A DNA stretch of 64,000 nucleotides from Paludibaculum fermentans (GTDB lineage: Bacteria; Acidobacteriota; Terriglobia; Bryobacterales; Bryobacteraceae). The notes beneath the pieces are model-generated. The model saw only the letters and a program-made list of their open reading frames with translations, ran no database searches and was not told the DNA's origin. Of the stretch, positions 43,356 to 51,697 are shown piece by piece. The position numbers and the translations under genes are program-made. Position 1 is the first letter of the stretch, and the number at the start of each line of letters is the position of its first letter. The stretch spans positions 6,091,501-6,155,500 of the forward strand of contig NZ_CP063849.1 of NCBI RefSeq assembly GCF_015277775.1, given 5' to 3'.

Positions 43356-46183
43356 CGGAATCTGACCTTCCAGACGTTGGCCGCGACAATATGGTCGACA
43401 AACGCCACTTTGCGGCCGTTCGGAGCCTGCACCACCGCCTGCAGGTTGCCCAGCGGTGCGACGCGGCCGTTGGGATAGGCGAATACCGTCCGCACCCCAA
43501 CCGTCGTCGTCAGGCTGAGAAACCAACCGGAACCATCCACGGCCCAAGTCAAGCCCTTGAGATCCGCGATGTTTGGGAGCACCACTTCGCGCTCGGCCTC
43601 GCCGGGCGTCAGCGCCACCAGGCGGATACGGGCGGACTTCGCATCGTGATTCGGCAGGGCCACCCACCGTCCGTCCGGCGAGACATCCCAGTCGCCGAGG
43701 ATGCCCGGCATCCAGGCCGTCCTCGCGATCTCGCGGCCCACGCCTCGTTCCGGATCCAACTCATAGAAGAGGTAGGACTTCTGTTCCTCCGCCCGGCGCA
43801 GCACACAGCGGCCGGCCGGGCCGGACGAGCAGCGGAACTCGCCCAATGACCCATTCAAAGGGACCTCCACGGGCAGCCCGCCGTTGAGGGGTACCCTCAT
43901 CATCCGGTCGATCTTGCCGCTGCTGTTGCCTGAGCCAGTGGCATACAGGACGTTGCGGCCGCCGGGCGCGAGCTGCGGCAGAACCTCCGCCCGGCGCGCT
44001 TCGGCCACCACCGCCTCCGGCTCCGCGCTGTCCACTCTCTGCCGGAATACATCCCACGAGGTATTGCGTTCGGAATCGAAGATCACCTGGAGGCTGTCGG
44101 GGGTCCAGGCATGGGGAAAGCTACGTCCCCGATCCAGGGTCAGGCGCTGGATATGGGTCAGACGTGGCGGCGAAGGGTCGAAGTCGGCGGTGTAGATGGC
44201 ATGTTCGTCGGTTGCCTGCAGCATGGTGGCCACTTCACCGCTGTCAGTGCTGGTCAACCCGGCCAGGTAGCCGCCGTACTCCCGCTCCGGCCCGCCGAGG
44301 TGGAGTGGCTCCCCTTGAATGATGCCCGACTCCGGCAGCGTTCGGATCTCCCACAGCTCCTTTGCATAGTACGCGCCCGGTGAGGAGTAGCGCAGGAACC
44401 GGAGGCGGCCGTCCGGCAGCATGGCCGCCGATTCGATCCACAACTCGGGCATCTTGCTGACCACCCGGCGAGTCCGCAGATCGAACGACTCCAGGCTTCG
44501 CTGGAAGTACCTGTCAAAGCTGCCGGAGCCCAGATCGCGAGTGGAAGGAGACCGGCGCTGGAACAGGATGCAGCGCCCGGTTGGGCACCAGAGAACGAAC
44601 GGAAAGGTGTCGCCGGCGCCTCCTTGCAGGGCTTTCTCCGTCTGTTGCCCGTCGGCTCGCGACACCCAGATCTCAGAGCTGTCTTCGCTGGCGAACGCAA
44701 GCTCGTTCCCGTCCGGCGAAGGCACGCCGCCGCGGGCGCCCTGCCGCAGCAGGCGTGGCGGCGTATCGGTGATGGACACCTGCCAGATCGCGGGCTGGTT
44801 CCGTGTCGCCGAGAAACCGCTGACGGCCATCCGCGCATGATCCGGATACCAGGCGATGTGGTCCACCACGAAATCGGCCGGAACCTGCAGCGGCTGCGTG
44901 TCGCCCGATTCCAGCATCCGCAGGCTGATCCCCTGCGAGTTCGCGAAGGCCAGGAAGCGGCCGTCCCCCGAGATTGCGGCCGCCGTGGCCCGGTTCGACG
45001 GCAGCAGCTTGGTCAATGCATCGGCCAGTTCGATCTCCGGAGTCCTGGGGCGTGTCTTCCAATACGCGACTCCGCCCAGCCCGGCCAGGCCAAGCACACT
45101 GGCGGCCCAGATCGCGGCCTTCCACAGGCGGCGTCGAGGGGCGGGCCCCTTTACTCCGGATCCGCTGGACGAAGTGGAGCCCCGCAGGTCTTCCAGGATC
45201 GACTCCACCGCCGCGCCCACTGCCCCAGCCGCCGGGCGGGCCGCGGGGGCCTTCGCCATCATGGCCTCGATCAGCCCGTAGAGGGCGGGCGGCAACCCGG
45301 GCGCGCGGTCCCGCAGCGCCGGCGGCTTGTCGTTCACAATCGACCACATCGTCCGGATGGGCGATGTCCCGGGGAACGGGTGCTGCCCGGCCAACAGTTC
45401 GTAGAGCACGGTGCCGAAGGAGTGGACGTCGCTGGCCGGGGTCAGCCCGGAACCGTCGCACTGCTCGGGCGACATATACCGGAACGTCCCCGCCCACAGC
45501 CCGGCCGACGAGACACTGTGCAACGGATCGCCGGAAACCGTACGGGCCAGCCCGAAATCGAGAACTTTCACGTGGCCATCCGGCCGCAGAATCACGTTCT
45601 CCGGCTTGATGTCGCGGTGAATGACGCCGGCGTTGTGCGCCGCCTCCAACGCCGCGGCGATCTGCCGGGCCGCCTTCAGGCACGCGGCGGCATTCATTGG
45701 TTTGGCCGCCAGGACCCGCAGGGAATCCCCGGGAACGAACTCCATCACGATGGCGACGGTCTGGCCTGTGTGGACCACCTCATGGATGGTGACAATATTC
45801 GGATGGTTCAACGAGGAAGCAGTGCGGGCCTCGCGGATCATCGGCTCCGCCCGCTGCCCGGCCTGGGCCTGATCTTCGGTGAGAACCTTGATGGCGACCG
45901 TGCGGTTCAGCACATCGTCTACCGCCGAGAACACCTGGCCCATGCCGCCCTGTCCGATGCGGGCCAGGATGGTGAACCGGCCGAGGCGCGAGCCCGGTTG
46001 CATCGCCGGAGCTGCCGCCGGAGCATGGAACTTCTGCGCCAGGTCGAGAACGCTGGAGACAATCACCGGGTTGTCGCAACGCGTCCGGAGGAAGGACTCC
46101 CGCTGTTCACTGGGGACCTCCGCCACCTCGTGGGCTAACTCCAGGATCCGCTGCCAGTTGTGCTCTTGATTTGGTGCTGCCAT
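43352..46183 (-). CDS. Transmembrane Ser/Thr kinase with C-terminal TolB/PD40 propeller (second copy)
   Basis: 943 residues from ATG 46183 (a GTG four codons upstream is possible; neither has a good ribosome site). Kinase motifs: ARIGQGGMGQVF (75-), VAIK (Lys99), HRDIKPEN (189-), DFG (209-211), TFRYMSPEQC. One transmembrane helix (AAIWAASVLGLAGLGGVAYW, about 358-377), then a propeller matching that of the kinase at 38992 (HAWTPDSLQVIFDSERNTSW; LAALTPGEAEREVVLP-like regions). Clearly a paralogue. An extended -10 box identical to that of the first sigma gene (TGCTATATT, 46249-46257) lies 66 bases upstream. Target unknown; it sits between LssY_C and MarC genes. Confidence 0.9.
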   Translation of the reverse strand: MAAPNQEHNWQRILELAHEVAEVPSEQRESFLRTRCDNPVIVSSVLDLAQKFHAPAAAPAMQPGSRLGRFTILARIGQGGMGQVFSAVDDVLNRTVAIKVLTEDQAQAGQRAEPMIREARTASSLNHPNIVTIHEVVHTGQTVAIVMEFVPGDSLRVLAAKPMNAAACLKAARQIAAALEAAHNAGVIHRDIKPENVILRPDGHVKVLDFGLARTVSGDPLHSVSSAGLWAGTFRYMSPEQCDGSGLTPASDVHSFGTVLYELLAGQHPFPGTSPIRTMWSIVNDKPPALRDRAPGLPPALYGLIEAMMAKAPAARPAAGAVGAAVESILEDLRGSTSSSGSGVKGPAPRRRLWKAAIWAASVLGLAGLGGVAYWKTRPRTPEIELADALTKLLPSNRATAAAISGDGRFLAFANSQGISLRMLESGDTQPLQVPADFVVDHIAWYPDHARMAVSGFSATRNQPAIWQVSITDTPPRLLRQGARGGVPSPDGNELAFASEDSSEIWVSRADGQQTEKALQGGAGDTFPFVLWCPTGRCILFQRRSPSTRDLGSGSFDRYFQRSLESFDLRTRRVVSKMPELWIESAAMLPDGRLRFLRYSSPGAYYAKELWEIRTLPESGIIQGEPLHLGGPEREYGGYLAGLTSTDSGEVATMLQATDEHAIYTADFDPSPPRLTHIQRLTLDRGRSFPHAWTPDSLQVIFDSERNTSWDVFRQRVDSAEPEAVVAEARRAEVLPQLAPGGRNVLYATGSGNSSGKIDRMMRVPLNGGLPVEVPLNGSLGEFRCSSGPAGRCVLRRAEEQKSYLFYELDPERGVGREIARTAWMPGILGDWDVSPDGRWVALPNHDAKSARIRLVALTPGEAEREVVLPNIADLKGLTWAVDGSGWFLSLTTTVGVRTVFAYPNGRVAPLGNLQAVVQAPNGRKVAFVDHIVAANVWKVRFR

Positions 46184-46248
46184 GGTGGTGGGCACGGCCA
46201 GCTTCGTTCACGGATATCCCGACGAAAATGGTATGGCTCGGAGCCCGC

Positions 46249-46257
46249 AATATAGCA
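46249..46257 (-). promoter_or_regulatory. Extended -10 box of the second kinase/TolB gene
   Basis: The minus strand reads TGCTATATT, the same nine bases as before the sigma gene at 5614. The transcript leader would be about 60 bases. Confidence 0.55.
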
Positions 46258-46344
46258 CATGCCGCACCACCATGATCTGCGGGGCGCTGGCTGCAAATCC
46301 GGGCTGCCCGCCATTGCCCGGGCGGAGCCGCCGAGGCCCGGCCA

Positions 46345-47001
46345 CTATGGACGGCGCAGCGCCACCGCCAGCCCGTTCCAGAGGATTTGCAAGCCCAGGG
46401 CGAACAGGACGAACGAGGAAAGCCGGTTCAGGATCTCGGTGCCGGTGGTGCCCAGCAACTGCTCCAGCCGGTGCGCATTGTGATACACGATCCACACCAC
46501 GATGGACAGCACCACCATGCCCAAGGTGGAGGCAATCATCAGCTCAATGCCGTTGCTGTTCAGGTGGGCGCCCAGGCCGATCGCCGTTGAGATGGAGCCG
46601 GGTCCCACGGTCAGGGGCAGCGTCAGCGGATAGAACGCGCGTGTCAGCGGCGCCTGCACAGGCGTCTCCCTGACTGCTGTGTCGTCGACCGGGCTCTCGT
46701 GCCGGAGGAGTTCCCAACCTGTGTGCGCGATCACCATTCCACCGGCCACCTGGACCACATTCAGCGAGATTCCGAAGAAAGCCAGGATCTTCACGCCCAG
46801 GAAGAGGGAGCTGACCAGCAGCAGTAAACCGTACAGGGCAACCTTACGGGCCAGGGTCTCCTGTATATCGCGTGGATATTGCCGCACGAATGCCTGGAAG
46901 ATGGGGGCGGTCCCGACGGGGTTGACCAACGGCAGCAGCGCCACGAACGAAACCGACGCAGCCTTGGCCAGCTCCAGAAAAAGTAGTTTGTCTTCCAGCA
47001 T
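46345..47001 (-). CDS. MarC-family integral membrane protein
   Basis: 218 residues with six hydrophobic helices. Signature segments of the MarC/UPF0056 family: LLPLVNPVGTAPIFQAFV, NVVQVAGGMVIAHTGWELL, FYPLTLPLTVGPGSISTAIG. The biochemical role of MarC proteins is unsettled; they are inner-membrane proteins once wrongly tied to antibiotic resistance. Start: ATG 47001; a TGATCA/CGCCCCC element lies 81 bases upstream, back-to-back with that of the divergent 47165 gene. The 3' end faces the kinase promoter at 46249. Confidence 0.9.
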   Translation of the reverse strand: MLEDKLLFLELAKAASVSFVALLPLVNPVGTAPIFQAFVRQYPRDIQETLARKVALYGLLLLVSSLFLGVKILAFFGISLNVVQVAGGMVIAHTGWELLRHESPVDDTAVRETPVQAPLTRAFYPLTLPLTVGPGSISTAIGLGAHLNSNGIELMIASTLGMVVLSIVVWIVYHNAHRLEQLLGTTGTEILNRLSSFVLFALGLQILWNGLAVALRRP

Positions 47002-47052
47002 TCAGTGCCTCCCCTTCGCCCGAAACAGGCGGCGGCGAACCGTCCATTTCAG

Positions 47053-47082
47053 TAGGGGGCGGAAGGCGCCAGGATCTGATCA
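47053..47082 (-). promoter_or_regulatory. Shared TGATCA/CGCCCCC element upstream of marC-like gene
   Basis: The minus strand reads TGATCAGATCC from 47082 and CGCCCCCTACTG at 47061-47050. Next to it, 47084-47095 is a perfect 12-base palindrome CCGGGCGCCCGG lying between this element and the one facing the other way. Confidence 0.65.
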
Positions 47083-47083
47083 A

Positions 47084-47095
47084 CCGGGCGCCCGG
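47084..47095. promoter_or_regulatory. Palindrome CCGGGCGCCCGG between divergent promoter elements
   Basis: A perfect 12-base palindrome exactly between the outward-facing elements of the MarC-like gene (47082) and the 47165 gene (47115). A possible operator serving both; in GC-rich DNA chance occurrence is not negligible. Confidence 0.35.
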
Positions 47096-47114
47096 AAAAA
47101 CAGAAGCCTGTTCC

Positions 47115-47144
47115 TGATCACTTCCGCCGCGCCACCGCCCCTGA
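47115..47144 (+). promoter_or_regulatory. Shared TGATCACTTCC/CGCCCC element upstream of the 47165 gene
   Basis: TGATCACTTCCGCC at 47115-47128 and CCGCCCCTGATT from 47135. It lies 50 bases before the GTG start. Confidence 0.65.
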
Positions 47145-47164
47145 TTCAGTGGGAGTGCATCCAA

Positions 47165-49360
47165 GTGAAATTTCCGAGATTGAGAATGAGCACGGCTCTC
47201 TGCCTGGCCAGCCTGGCGCTGGGCGCCGCTAGCCTGGCAAAGGCCAACGATGCCGGGTGGCCCCGCGTCGTCCATGACGGCAGTACGGAGATCATCGTCT
47301 ATCAGCCCCAGCCCGACTCGCTCGACGGTGTTACGCTGCAGAGCCGCGTCGCGGTTTCCATCAAACGGCCGCAGGACAAGCAACCGGTATTCGGCGCCCT
47401 ATGGGTGGCCGCTACCCTGAGAACCGACCGGGATCGTGACATCGCGGAGGTGAGGTCGGTCCAGGTGATCCGCACGCGGTTTACCGAGATTCCCGACAGC
47501 GACCTGCAGGGGATTGTCGCCTTCCTGGAGAAGGCAGTCCCGCGTTGGGATCTCTCGCTCTCGCTCAGCAGGCTGCGCGCGGCGCTCCAACCGGTGGATT
47601 CCGGCGGAGACCCGGGTTATCGCAACGATCCGCCGCGCATCGTCGTCGAGAACCGGCCGGCGCTGCTGCTGCTGCTGGACGGCCCCCCTCGCTTCCAGGA
47701 CACCGGCAAGAAGGACTTGCAGGTGGTTGCCAATACGGCGCTGCCTGTCATCTATGACACCAAGCACAAGGAATACTGGCTATCCGGTTCCAGCGTCTGG
47801 TTCACTACACGCGACATCCTGCAGGGCGAATGGAAGGCCGTCGACAGCGCCCCAGCCTCCATTCAGGACCTGGTGAAGGATTCCAATACCCAGGCCTCGC
47901 CGGGCGTGGAGGGCCAGAAGACCGCGTCGGCCGACCAGTTGCGCTCGGCCCGGATCGTAGTGGCGACCGAACCGACCGAACTGGTGGTGGTGCAGGGCGC
48001 GCCCAACTACGCGCCGCTGGCCGGCGGCGACATTCTCTACGTCAGCAACTCAGAGAGCGACATCTTCCTGGAAGTCGCGACCCAGCGCCACTATCTGCTG
48101 ATCTCCGGACGCTGGTACGCGGCGCCGTCGCTCCGCGGGCCCTGGGCCTTCATTGCCCCCGACACTTTGCCGAAGGCCTTCGCCCGGATCCCCGAGAGCT
48201 CGCCCAAGGCCAGCGTCCTGGCGTTCATTCCCGGCACCGACCGGGCGAAGGATGCGCTGATGGACAATGTGATCCCGCAGACCGCGGAAGTCTCCCGGAG
48301 CAACGTCAAAATCGATGTCGCCTACGACGGGGAACCCCGGTTCTCGCCCATTCAGGGCACCACGATGGCGTATGCGGTGAACACGCCGTCGCAGGTCATC
48401 CAGGCCGATGGGCGGTATTTCGCCTGCGAAGGAGGAGTCTGGTACTCCGCGCCCACGCCGGGCGGCCCCTGGCAGGTCTCGGATGTCCGCCCCACGGCCA
48501 TCGACCGCATTCCGCCCAGCAGCCCGGTCTACAACACACGGTATGTCTACATCTACGATTCGACGCCCGATGTCGTGTATGTCGGGTATCTGCCCGGCTA
48601 CCGCTGGTCGCTGCCCTACCGCGGGGTGATCGTCTACGGGACCGGTTGGAACTACCCGGGCTGGTATGGAACCGTCTATTATCCACGCCCGGCGACCTGG
48701 GGTTTCGCCGTGCGCTACAACCCCTGGGCCGGCTGGAGCTTCGGCATGAGCTGGAACTCGGGCTGGATGGGCCTCTCCGCCCGTTGGGGCTCCGGATGGG
48801 GCGGCTGGGGGCCGGCGTATCCGGGCCCCTATCGTCACTACAACGGCGGATGGTTTGGTCCGGGCGGCTACCGCCCGCCGCGCCCGCCGGATTGGCGTCC
48901 TCCCTACCGGCCGATTGGTCCGCAACCTTACCCCGGTCCTCGGCCCTGGGCCGGCCCCGGTGGCAACATCTACAACCGTCCCGGCCAGCCCGGGATCCGC
49001 CCACAGCCCTATCAGCCTGGCCGTCCGCCGGCCGGTGGAAATCCGGGCCGGCCTGTGCCCATGCGGCCCGATCCCGGCCGGCCGAATAACGTCTACGTCG
49101 ACCGCAACGGGGATCTGCACCGCGATACCGGCGGAGGCTGGCAGCGCCGGGATGGCGGAAACTGGGCGCCCGAGCGGCCGGCCCCAGCCCCGCGTTCCAT
49201 GCAGCCCGAACGGCAACGCCAGTTTCCCGGCCCCAGCGTGGAACCGCGAGGCCCCGGCATCGATGATGAGCGCAGGAGCCGGGAGCGCGGAGCGGGCATG
49301 GCCGGCCCCGGCTTTCCCAGAGGCGGAGGAGGCGGCGGAGGCCGGCGAGGGCCGCGCTAA
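47165..49360 (+). CDS. Exported W/G/P-rich-tailed protein, conserved in Acidobacteria-type genomes
   Basis: 731 residues. Signal peptide (RLRMSTALCLASLALGAASL, site near AKA-ND). The first 450 residues contain repeats of about 110 residues around a PRIVVENRPALLLLLDGPPR / RIVVATEPTELVVVQGAP / VKIDVAYDGEPRFSPIQGTT pattern, each followed by YAVNTPSQVIQ..YFACEGGVWYSA-type or ERDIFLEVATQRHYLL-type strands. The C-terminus is extremely Trp/Gly/Tyr/Pro/Arg-rich (GWNYPGWYGTVYYP; SGWGGWGPAYPGPYRHYNGG). Likely periplasmic or surface located. Start: GTG 47165 with GGGAG nine bases upstream; ATG 47186 is an alternative seven codons later. Confidence 0.75.
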   Translation: MKFPRLRMSTALCLASLALGAASLAKANDAGWPRVVHDGSTEIIVYQPQPDSLDGVTLQSRVAVSIKRPQDKQPVFGALWVAATLRTDRDRDIAEVRSVQVIRTRFTEIPDSDLQGIVAFLEKAVPRWDLSLSLSRLRAALQPVDSGGDPGYRNDPPRIVVENRPALLLLLDGPPRFQDTGKKDLQVVANTALPVIYDTKHKEYWLSGSSVWFTTRDILQGEWKAVDSAPASIQDLVKDSNTQASPGVEGQKTASADQLRSARIVVATEPTELVVVQGAPNYAPLAGGDILYVSNSESDIFLEVATQRHYLLISGRWYAAPSLRGPWAFIAPDTLPKAFARIPESSPKASVLAFIPGTDRAKDALMDNVIPQTAEVSRSNVKIDVAYDGEPRFSPIQGTTMAYAVNTPSQVIQADGRYFACEGGVWYSAPTPGGPWQVSDVRPTAIDRIPPSSPVYNTRYVYIYDSTPDVVYVGYLPGYRWSLPYRGVIVYGTGWNYPGWYGTVYYPRPATWGFAVRYNPWAGWSFGMSWNSGWMGLSARWGSGWGGWGPAYPGPYRHYNGGWFGPGGYRPPRPPDWRPPYRPIGPQPYPGPRPWAGPGGNIYNRPGQPGIRPQPYQPGRPPAGGNPGRPVPMRPDPGRPNNVYVDRNGDLHRDTGGGWQRRDGGNWAPERPAPAPRSMQPERQRQFPGPSVEPRGPGIDDERRSRERGAGMAGPGFPRGGGGGGGRRGPR

Positions 49361-49381
49361 CCGCCACACCGCTTAGGTGGA

Positions 49382-49413
49382 TGATCACTTTTCCGGCCCG
49401 CCGCCCCCCATTA
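49382..49413 (+). promoter_or_regulatory. Shared TGATCACTTTTCC/CGCCCCCC element upstream of the YXWGXW gene
   Basis: TGATCACTTTTCCGG at 49382-49396 and CGCCCCCCATTAG around 49402-49414. It is 62 bases before the ATG at 49444. One of the clearest members. Confidence 0.65.
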
Positions 49414-49443
49414 GAAGTGAAACGGATAGTAAGGAGGATTCGG

Positions 49444-49737
49444 ATGAAACGCCTGTTATCAGTTGGGTTCTTTGCATTTGCGATGCTTGCCGGCGCTGCC
49501 GAGGTGAGCGTCAGTGCACGCTTCGGCCCGCCGCCCCCGCCGCCTCGCGAGGTGATTGTTGTGCGGCCCGGACCGCGCCATGTCTGGGTCCCCGGCCACT
49601 ACTTCTGGGATGGCCGGCGCTATGTCTGGGCCAGCGGATACTGGACGGTCCCGCCGCGCGGGCGGGCGGGCTGGGTCCCCGGACGCTGGGAGCGCCGGAA
49701 TGGAATGCACATCTGGGTGGAGGGCCGCTGGCGCTAG
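49444..49737 (+). CDS. Small exported YXWGXW-repeat protein
   Basis: 97 residues. Signal peptide MKRLLSVGFFAFAMLAGAAE. The mature part has three copies of a W-V-P-G-x-W-like unit: VRPGPRHVWVPGHYFWDG, YVWASGYWTVPPRGRAGWVP, GRWERRNGMHIWVEGRW, typical of YXWGXW (PF12779-type) proteins in the periplasm or outer membrane. No catalytic residues. Start: ATG 49444 with AAGGAGG seven bases upstream. A hairpin terminator follows, so it is a single-gene unit controlled by the TGATCA element. Confidence 0.85.
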   Translation: MKRLLSVGFFAFAMLAGAAEVSVSARFGPPPPPPREVIVVRPGPRHVWVPGHYFWDGRRYVWASGYWTVPPRGRAGWVPGRWERRNGMHIWVEGRWR

Positions 49738-49756
49738 ATCCGGTGGTCCACAACAG

Positions 49757-49791
49757 GAAGACGCGCTCGTGCGAGGCATGGGCGCGTCTTC
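49757..49791 (+). terminator. Terminator after the YXWGXW gene
   Basis: GAAGACGCGC (49757-49766) pairs with GCGCGTCTTC (49782-49791), a perfect 10-bp stem, followed by GTCTTTG. It begins 20 bases after the stop. Confidence 0.65.
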
Positions 49792-49825
49792 GTCTTTGAA
49801 CGCCCCATTTCACCTTCGGAAAACC

Positions 49826-50935
49826 ATGAACAATCGACTCCTGTTCGCTCTATCCCTGATTCCTTTCAGTCACGCCGCGCTGGCGCAGATGCCCACCGGT
49901 ACTCTCGTAGACCGGATCGTTCGCCGGATCGATATTCGCGGCGACCGCACGTTCGACATCCTCCTGCTGTCCGGCGGCGGTGAGTATGGAGCCTATGGCA
50001 CCGGCTTCCTGCGCGGCTGGCAATCCAGGGCCACTGATCCGATGCCGAAGTTCGACATGGTGACCGGTGTCAGCACTGGTGCGCTGATCTCGCCCTTCGC
50101 CTTCGCCGGCGACGAGCAGTCCCTGGCTGAGATCAGCCGGGAGTACACCGAGAACGCCGCATCGATGAAGCCCAGCTTTGAGTACCTCTTCTTCCTGAAG
50201 CGGGATGGCGGTCTGCTTGATCGCAGGAACCTGGAGAACTCGATCGACCGGCTCTATGGCGAGTCCCTGGCTGCTCGTGCCCGGCGCGGTTTTGACGAAG
50301 GACGCATCCTGCTGGTGGGCACAACCAATCTCCGCAGCGGCCTGGGATCGATCTGGAACATCGAGGAGGAACTGGGGCGCGGGCCAGGCGGCCTGGGCTC
50401 CTTCCAGAAGATCCTGCTGGCGTCCGCCGCGATTCCGGGCGCATTTGCTCCCGTGGAGATCAAGGGCGATCCGCATGTGGATGGTGGCGTCGCCAGCAAT
50501 ACGCTGCTGGGGCTCGACCTCTCCGATTTCCAACGGCTGGCGGAACGGCTACGGGCTGGTCGAACGAGGGGGACGGTACGGATCCGGCTGTGGGTGATCG
50601 TCAACAAGCCGCTCTACCCCAGTGTGGAGACGAGCGGCTATCGGGGTGTCGGCGCGGTGCGTGATCGGGGGGAGAGGCTGCTGTTCGGCTTGAAGGAACT
50701 CCAGACGCTCACGCGCTACTGGGAGCTCTCTGAGGCGGTCAACTCAGGGGTGCCCGGCCTGTCCATGGAGGTGCGCTGCACCGCCGTACCGCAGGACATG
50801 ACGGCGAAGGTGACCATCAACAAGATCTTCGACCAGGCCTTCATGAAGAAGCTCGACCAGTTCGGGTTCGAACGGGCGCGGGGGCGGCAACAATGGGATC
50901 GTCTTCCGCTCTCCCCCTACCAGCGGCCGCAATAG
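49826..50935 (+). CDS. Patatin-like phospholipase, exported
   Basis: 369 residues. Signal peptide MNNRLLFALSLIPFSHAALA. The patatin lipase core is complete: oxyanion hole SGGGEYGAYGTGF, nucleophile in GVSTGAL (Ser near 83), and the catalytic aspartate in HVDGGVASN (near 218). It would hydrolyse phospholipids or other lipids in the envelope or outside. No transmembrane or porin-like C-terminus is present, unlike PlpD. Start: ATG 49826; the ribosome site is weak. It follows the YXWGXW gene after a terminator, so it has its own promoter, but no TGATCA element was found before it. Confidence 0.9.
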   Translation: MNNRLLFALSLIPFSHAALAQMPTGTLVDRIVRRIDIRGDRTFDILLLSGGGEYGAYGTGFLRGWQSRATDPMPKFDMVTGVSTGALISPFAFAGDEQSLAEISREYTENAASMKPSFEYLFFLKRDGGLLDRRNLENSIDRLYGESLAARARRGFDEGRILLVGTTNLRSGLGSIWNIEEELGRGPGGLGSFQKILLASAAIPGAFAPVEIKGDPHVDGGVASNTLLGLDLSDFQRLAERLRAGRTRGTVRIRLWVIVNKPLYPSVETSGYRGVGAVRDRGERLLFGLKELQTLTRYWELSEAVNSGVPGLSMEVRCTAVPQDMTAKVTINKIFDQAFMKKLDQFGFERARGRQQWDRLPLSPYQRPQ

Positions 50936-50948
50936 ACGGGGAGAGGTA

Positions 50949-50976
50949 ATCGGGAGCCGGAGAGGCGGCTCCCGAT
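50949..50976. terminator. Hairpin between convergent patatin and DUF4136 genes
   Basis: ATCGGGAGCCG (50949-50959) pairs with CGGCTCCCGAT (50966-50976), 11 bp with a 6-base loop. It lies between the two stops and can serve both strands. It has no long T-run. Confidence 0.6.
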
Positions 50977-50987
50977 CCAGGCAACTG

Positions 50988-51545
50988 TCAGGACTGCTTC
51001 TTCACCGGGGGCGGGAAGTTCTTCAGCAGCTTCTCGGCACCGGCCTGAATGGTCTTCTGCCACTTCTCCGGCTTCATGTTGGGATCCAGGGTCTTCGACG
51101 CGACACCCCGCCAGACCAGTTCATGCTTCTCCCGGTCGTAGATGTCGAGGGCAAACTCGCCCACCCGGATGGTGGAAGTCTCGGCGGTCGTGATGCCAGG
51201 ACCGTAGCCGGACCAACGGCGTCCCCAGCCACGGCCATAGCCCCAGCCGCTGTCGAATGAGGTGATCTGCTTCTCGTTGCGCGTCGAAGGCTCGTAGACC
51301 AGCAGCAGGTCGGTGCGTCCTTCTTCCTGCCGGACAAAGCCCTTCTTCGTCATCTCGGCGTCAACGGCCTCCCGCAGCTGGCGGTCGGTGATGGTATCCA
51401 GCTTTTCCGCCGCCCGGCTCTGGCCCCATTTGTAGGTCTTGTACTGGCTGAAATCAGTGCCGTTGGCATAGTTGTACCGGACATCCTGCGCGAAGCCCGC
51501 CGAGGTGAGGCAGGCCAGCGCCAAGATCGTGTTTCTGAGTTTCAT
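50988..51545 (-). CDS. DUF4136-domain exported protein
   Basis: 185 residues. Signal peptide MKLRNTILALACLTSAGFAQ. The body matches DUF4136: TDFSQYKTYKWG near the start, ITDRQLREAVDAEMTKKGFV, then a GWGYGRGWGRRWSGYGPG tract and FALDIYDREKHELVWRGVAS, with the C-terminal GAEKLLKNFPP. DUF4136 proteins are periplasmic or lipid-anchored and of unknown function; this copy has no lipobox. Start: ATG 51545; GGAG sits upstream. A TGATCA/CGCCCC element lies 79 bases upstream. Confidence 0.88.
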   Translation of the reverse strand: MKLRNTILALACLTSAGFAQDVRYNYANGTDFSQYKTYKWGQSRAAEKLDTITDRQLREAVDAEMTKKGFVRQEEGRTDLLLVYEPSTRNEKQITSFDSGWGYGRGWGRRWSGYGPGITTAETSTIRVGEFALDIYDREKHELVWRGVASKTLDPNMKPEKWQKTIQAGAEKLLKNFPPPVKKQS

Positions 51546-51594
51546 GGACTCGCTCCTTTTCGCATGGGCGCTTTGTCACGCGCCTTCATTCCTT

Positions 51595-51624
51595 CTGGGG
51601 CGAGTTAGGGGCAGGAAGTGATCA
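51595..51624 (-). promoter_or_regulatory. Shared TGATCACTTCC/CGCCCC element upstream of the DUF4136 gene
   Basis: The minus strand reads TGATCACTTCCTGCC from 51624 and CGCCCCAGAAG at 51602-51592. It lies 79 bases before the ATG. Confidence 0.62.
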
Positions 51625-51697
51625 ACTTCCCCGCGCATTCAGGGCTCAGCTTTCCGCTTTCGCTCTTGGTGCTCCAGCACACGGCGGTCACTTGTTC

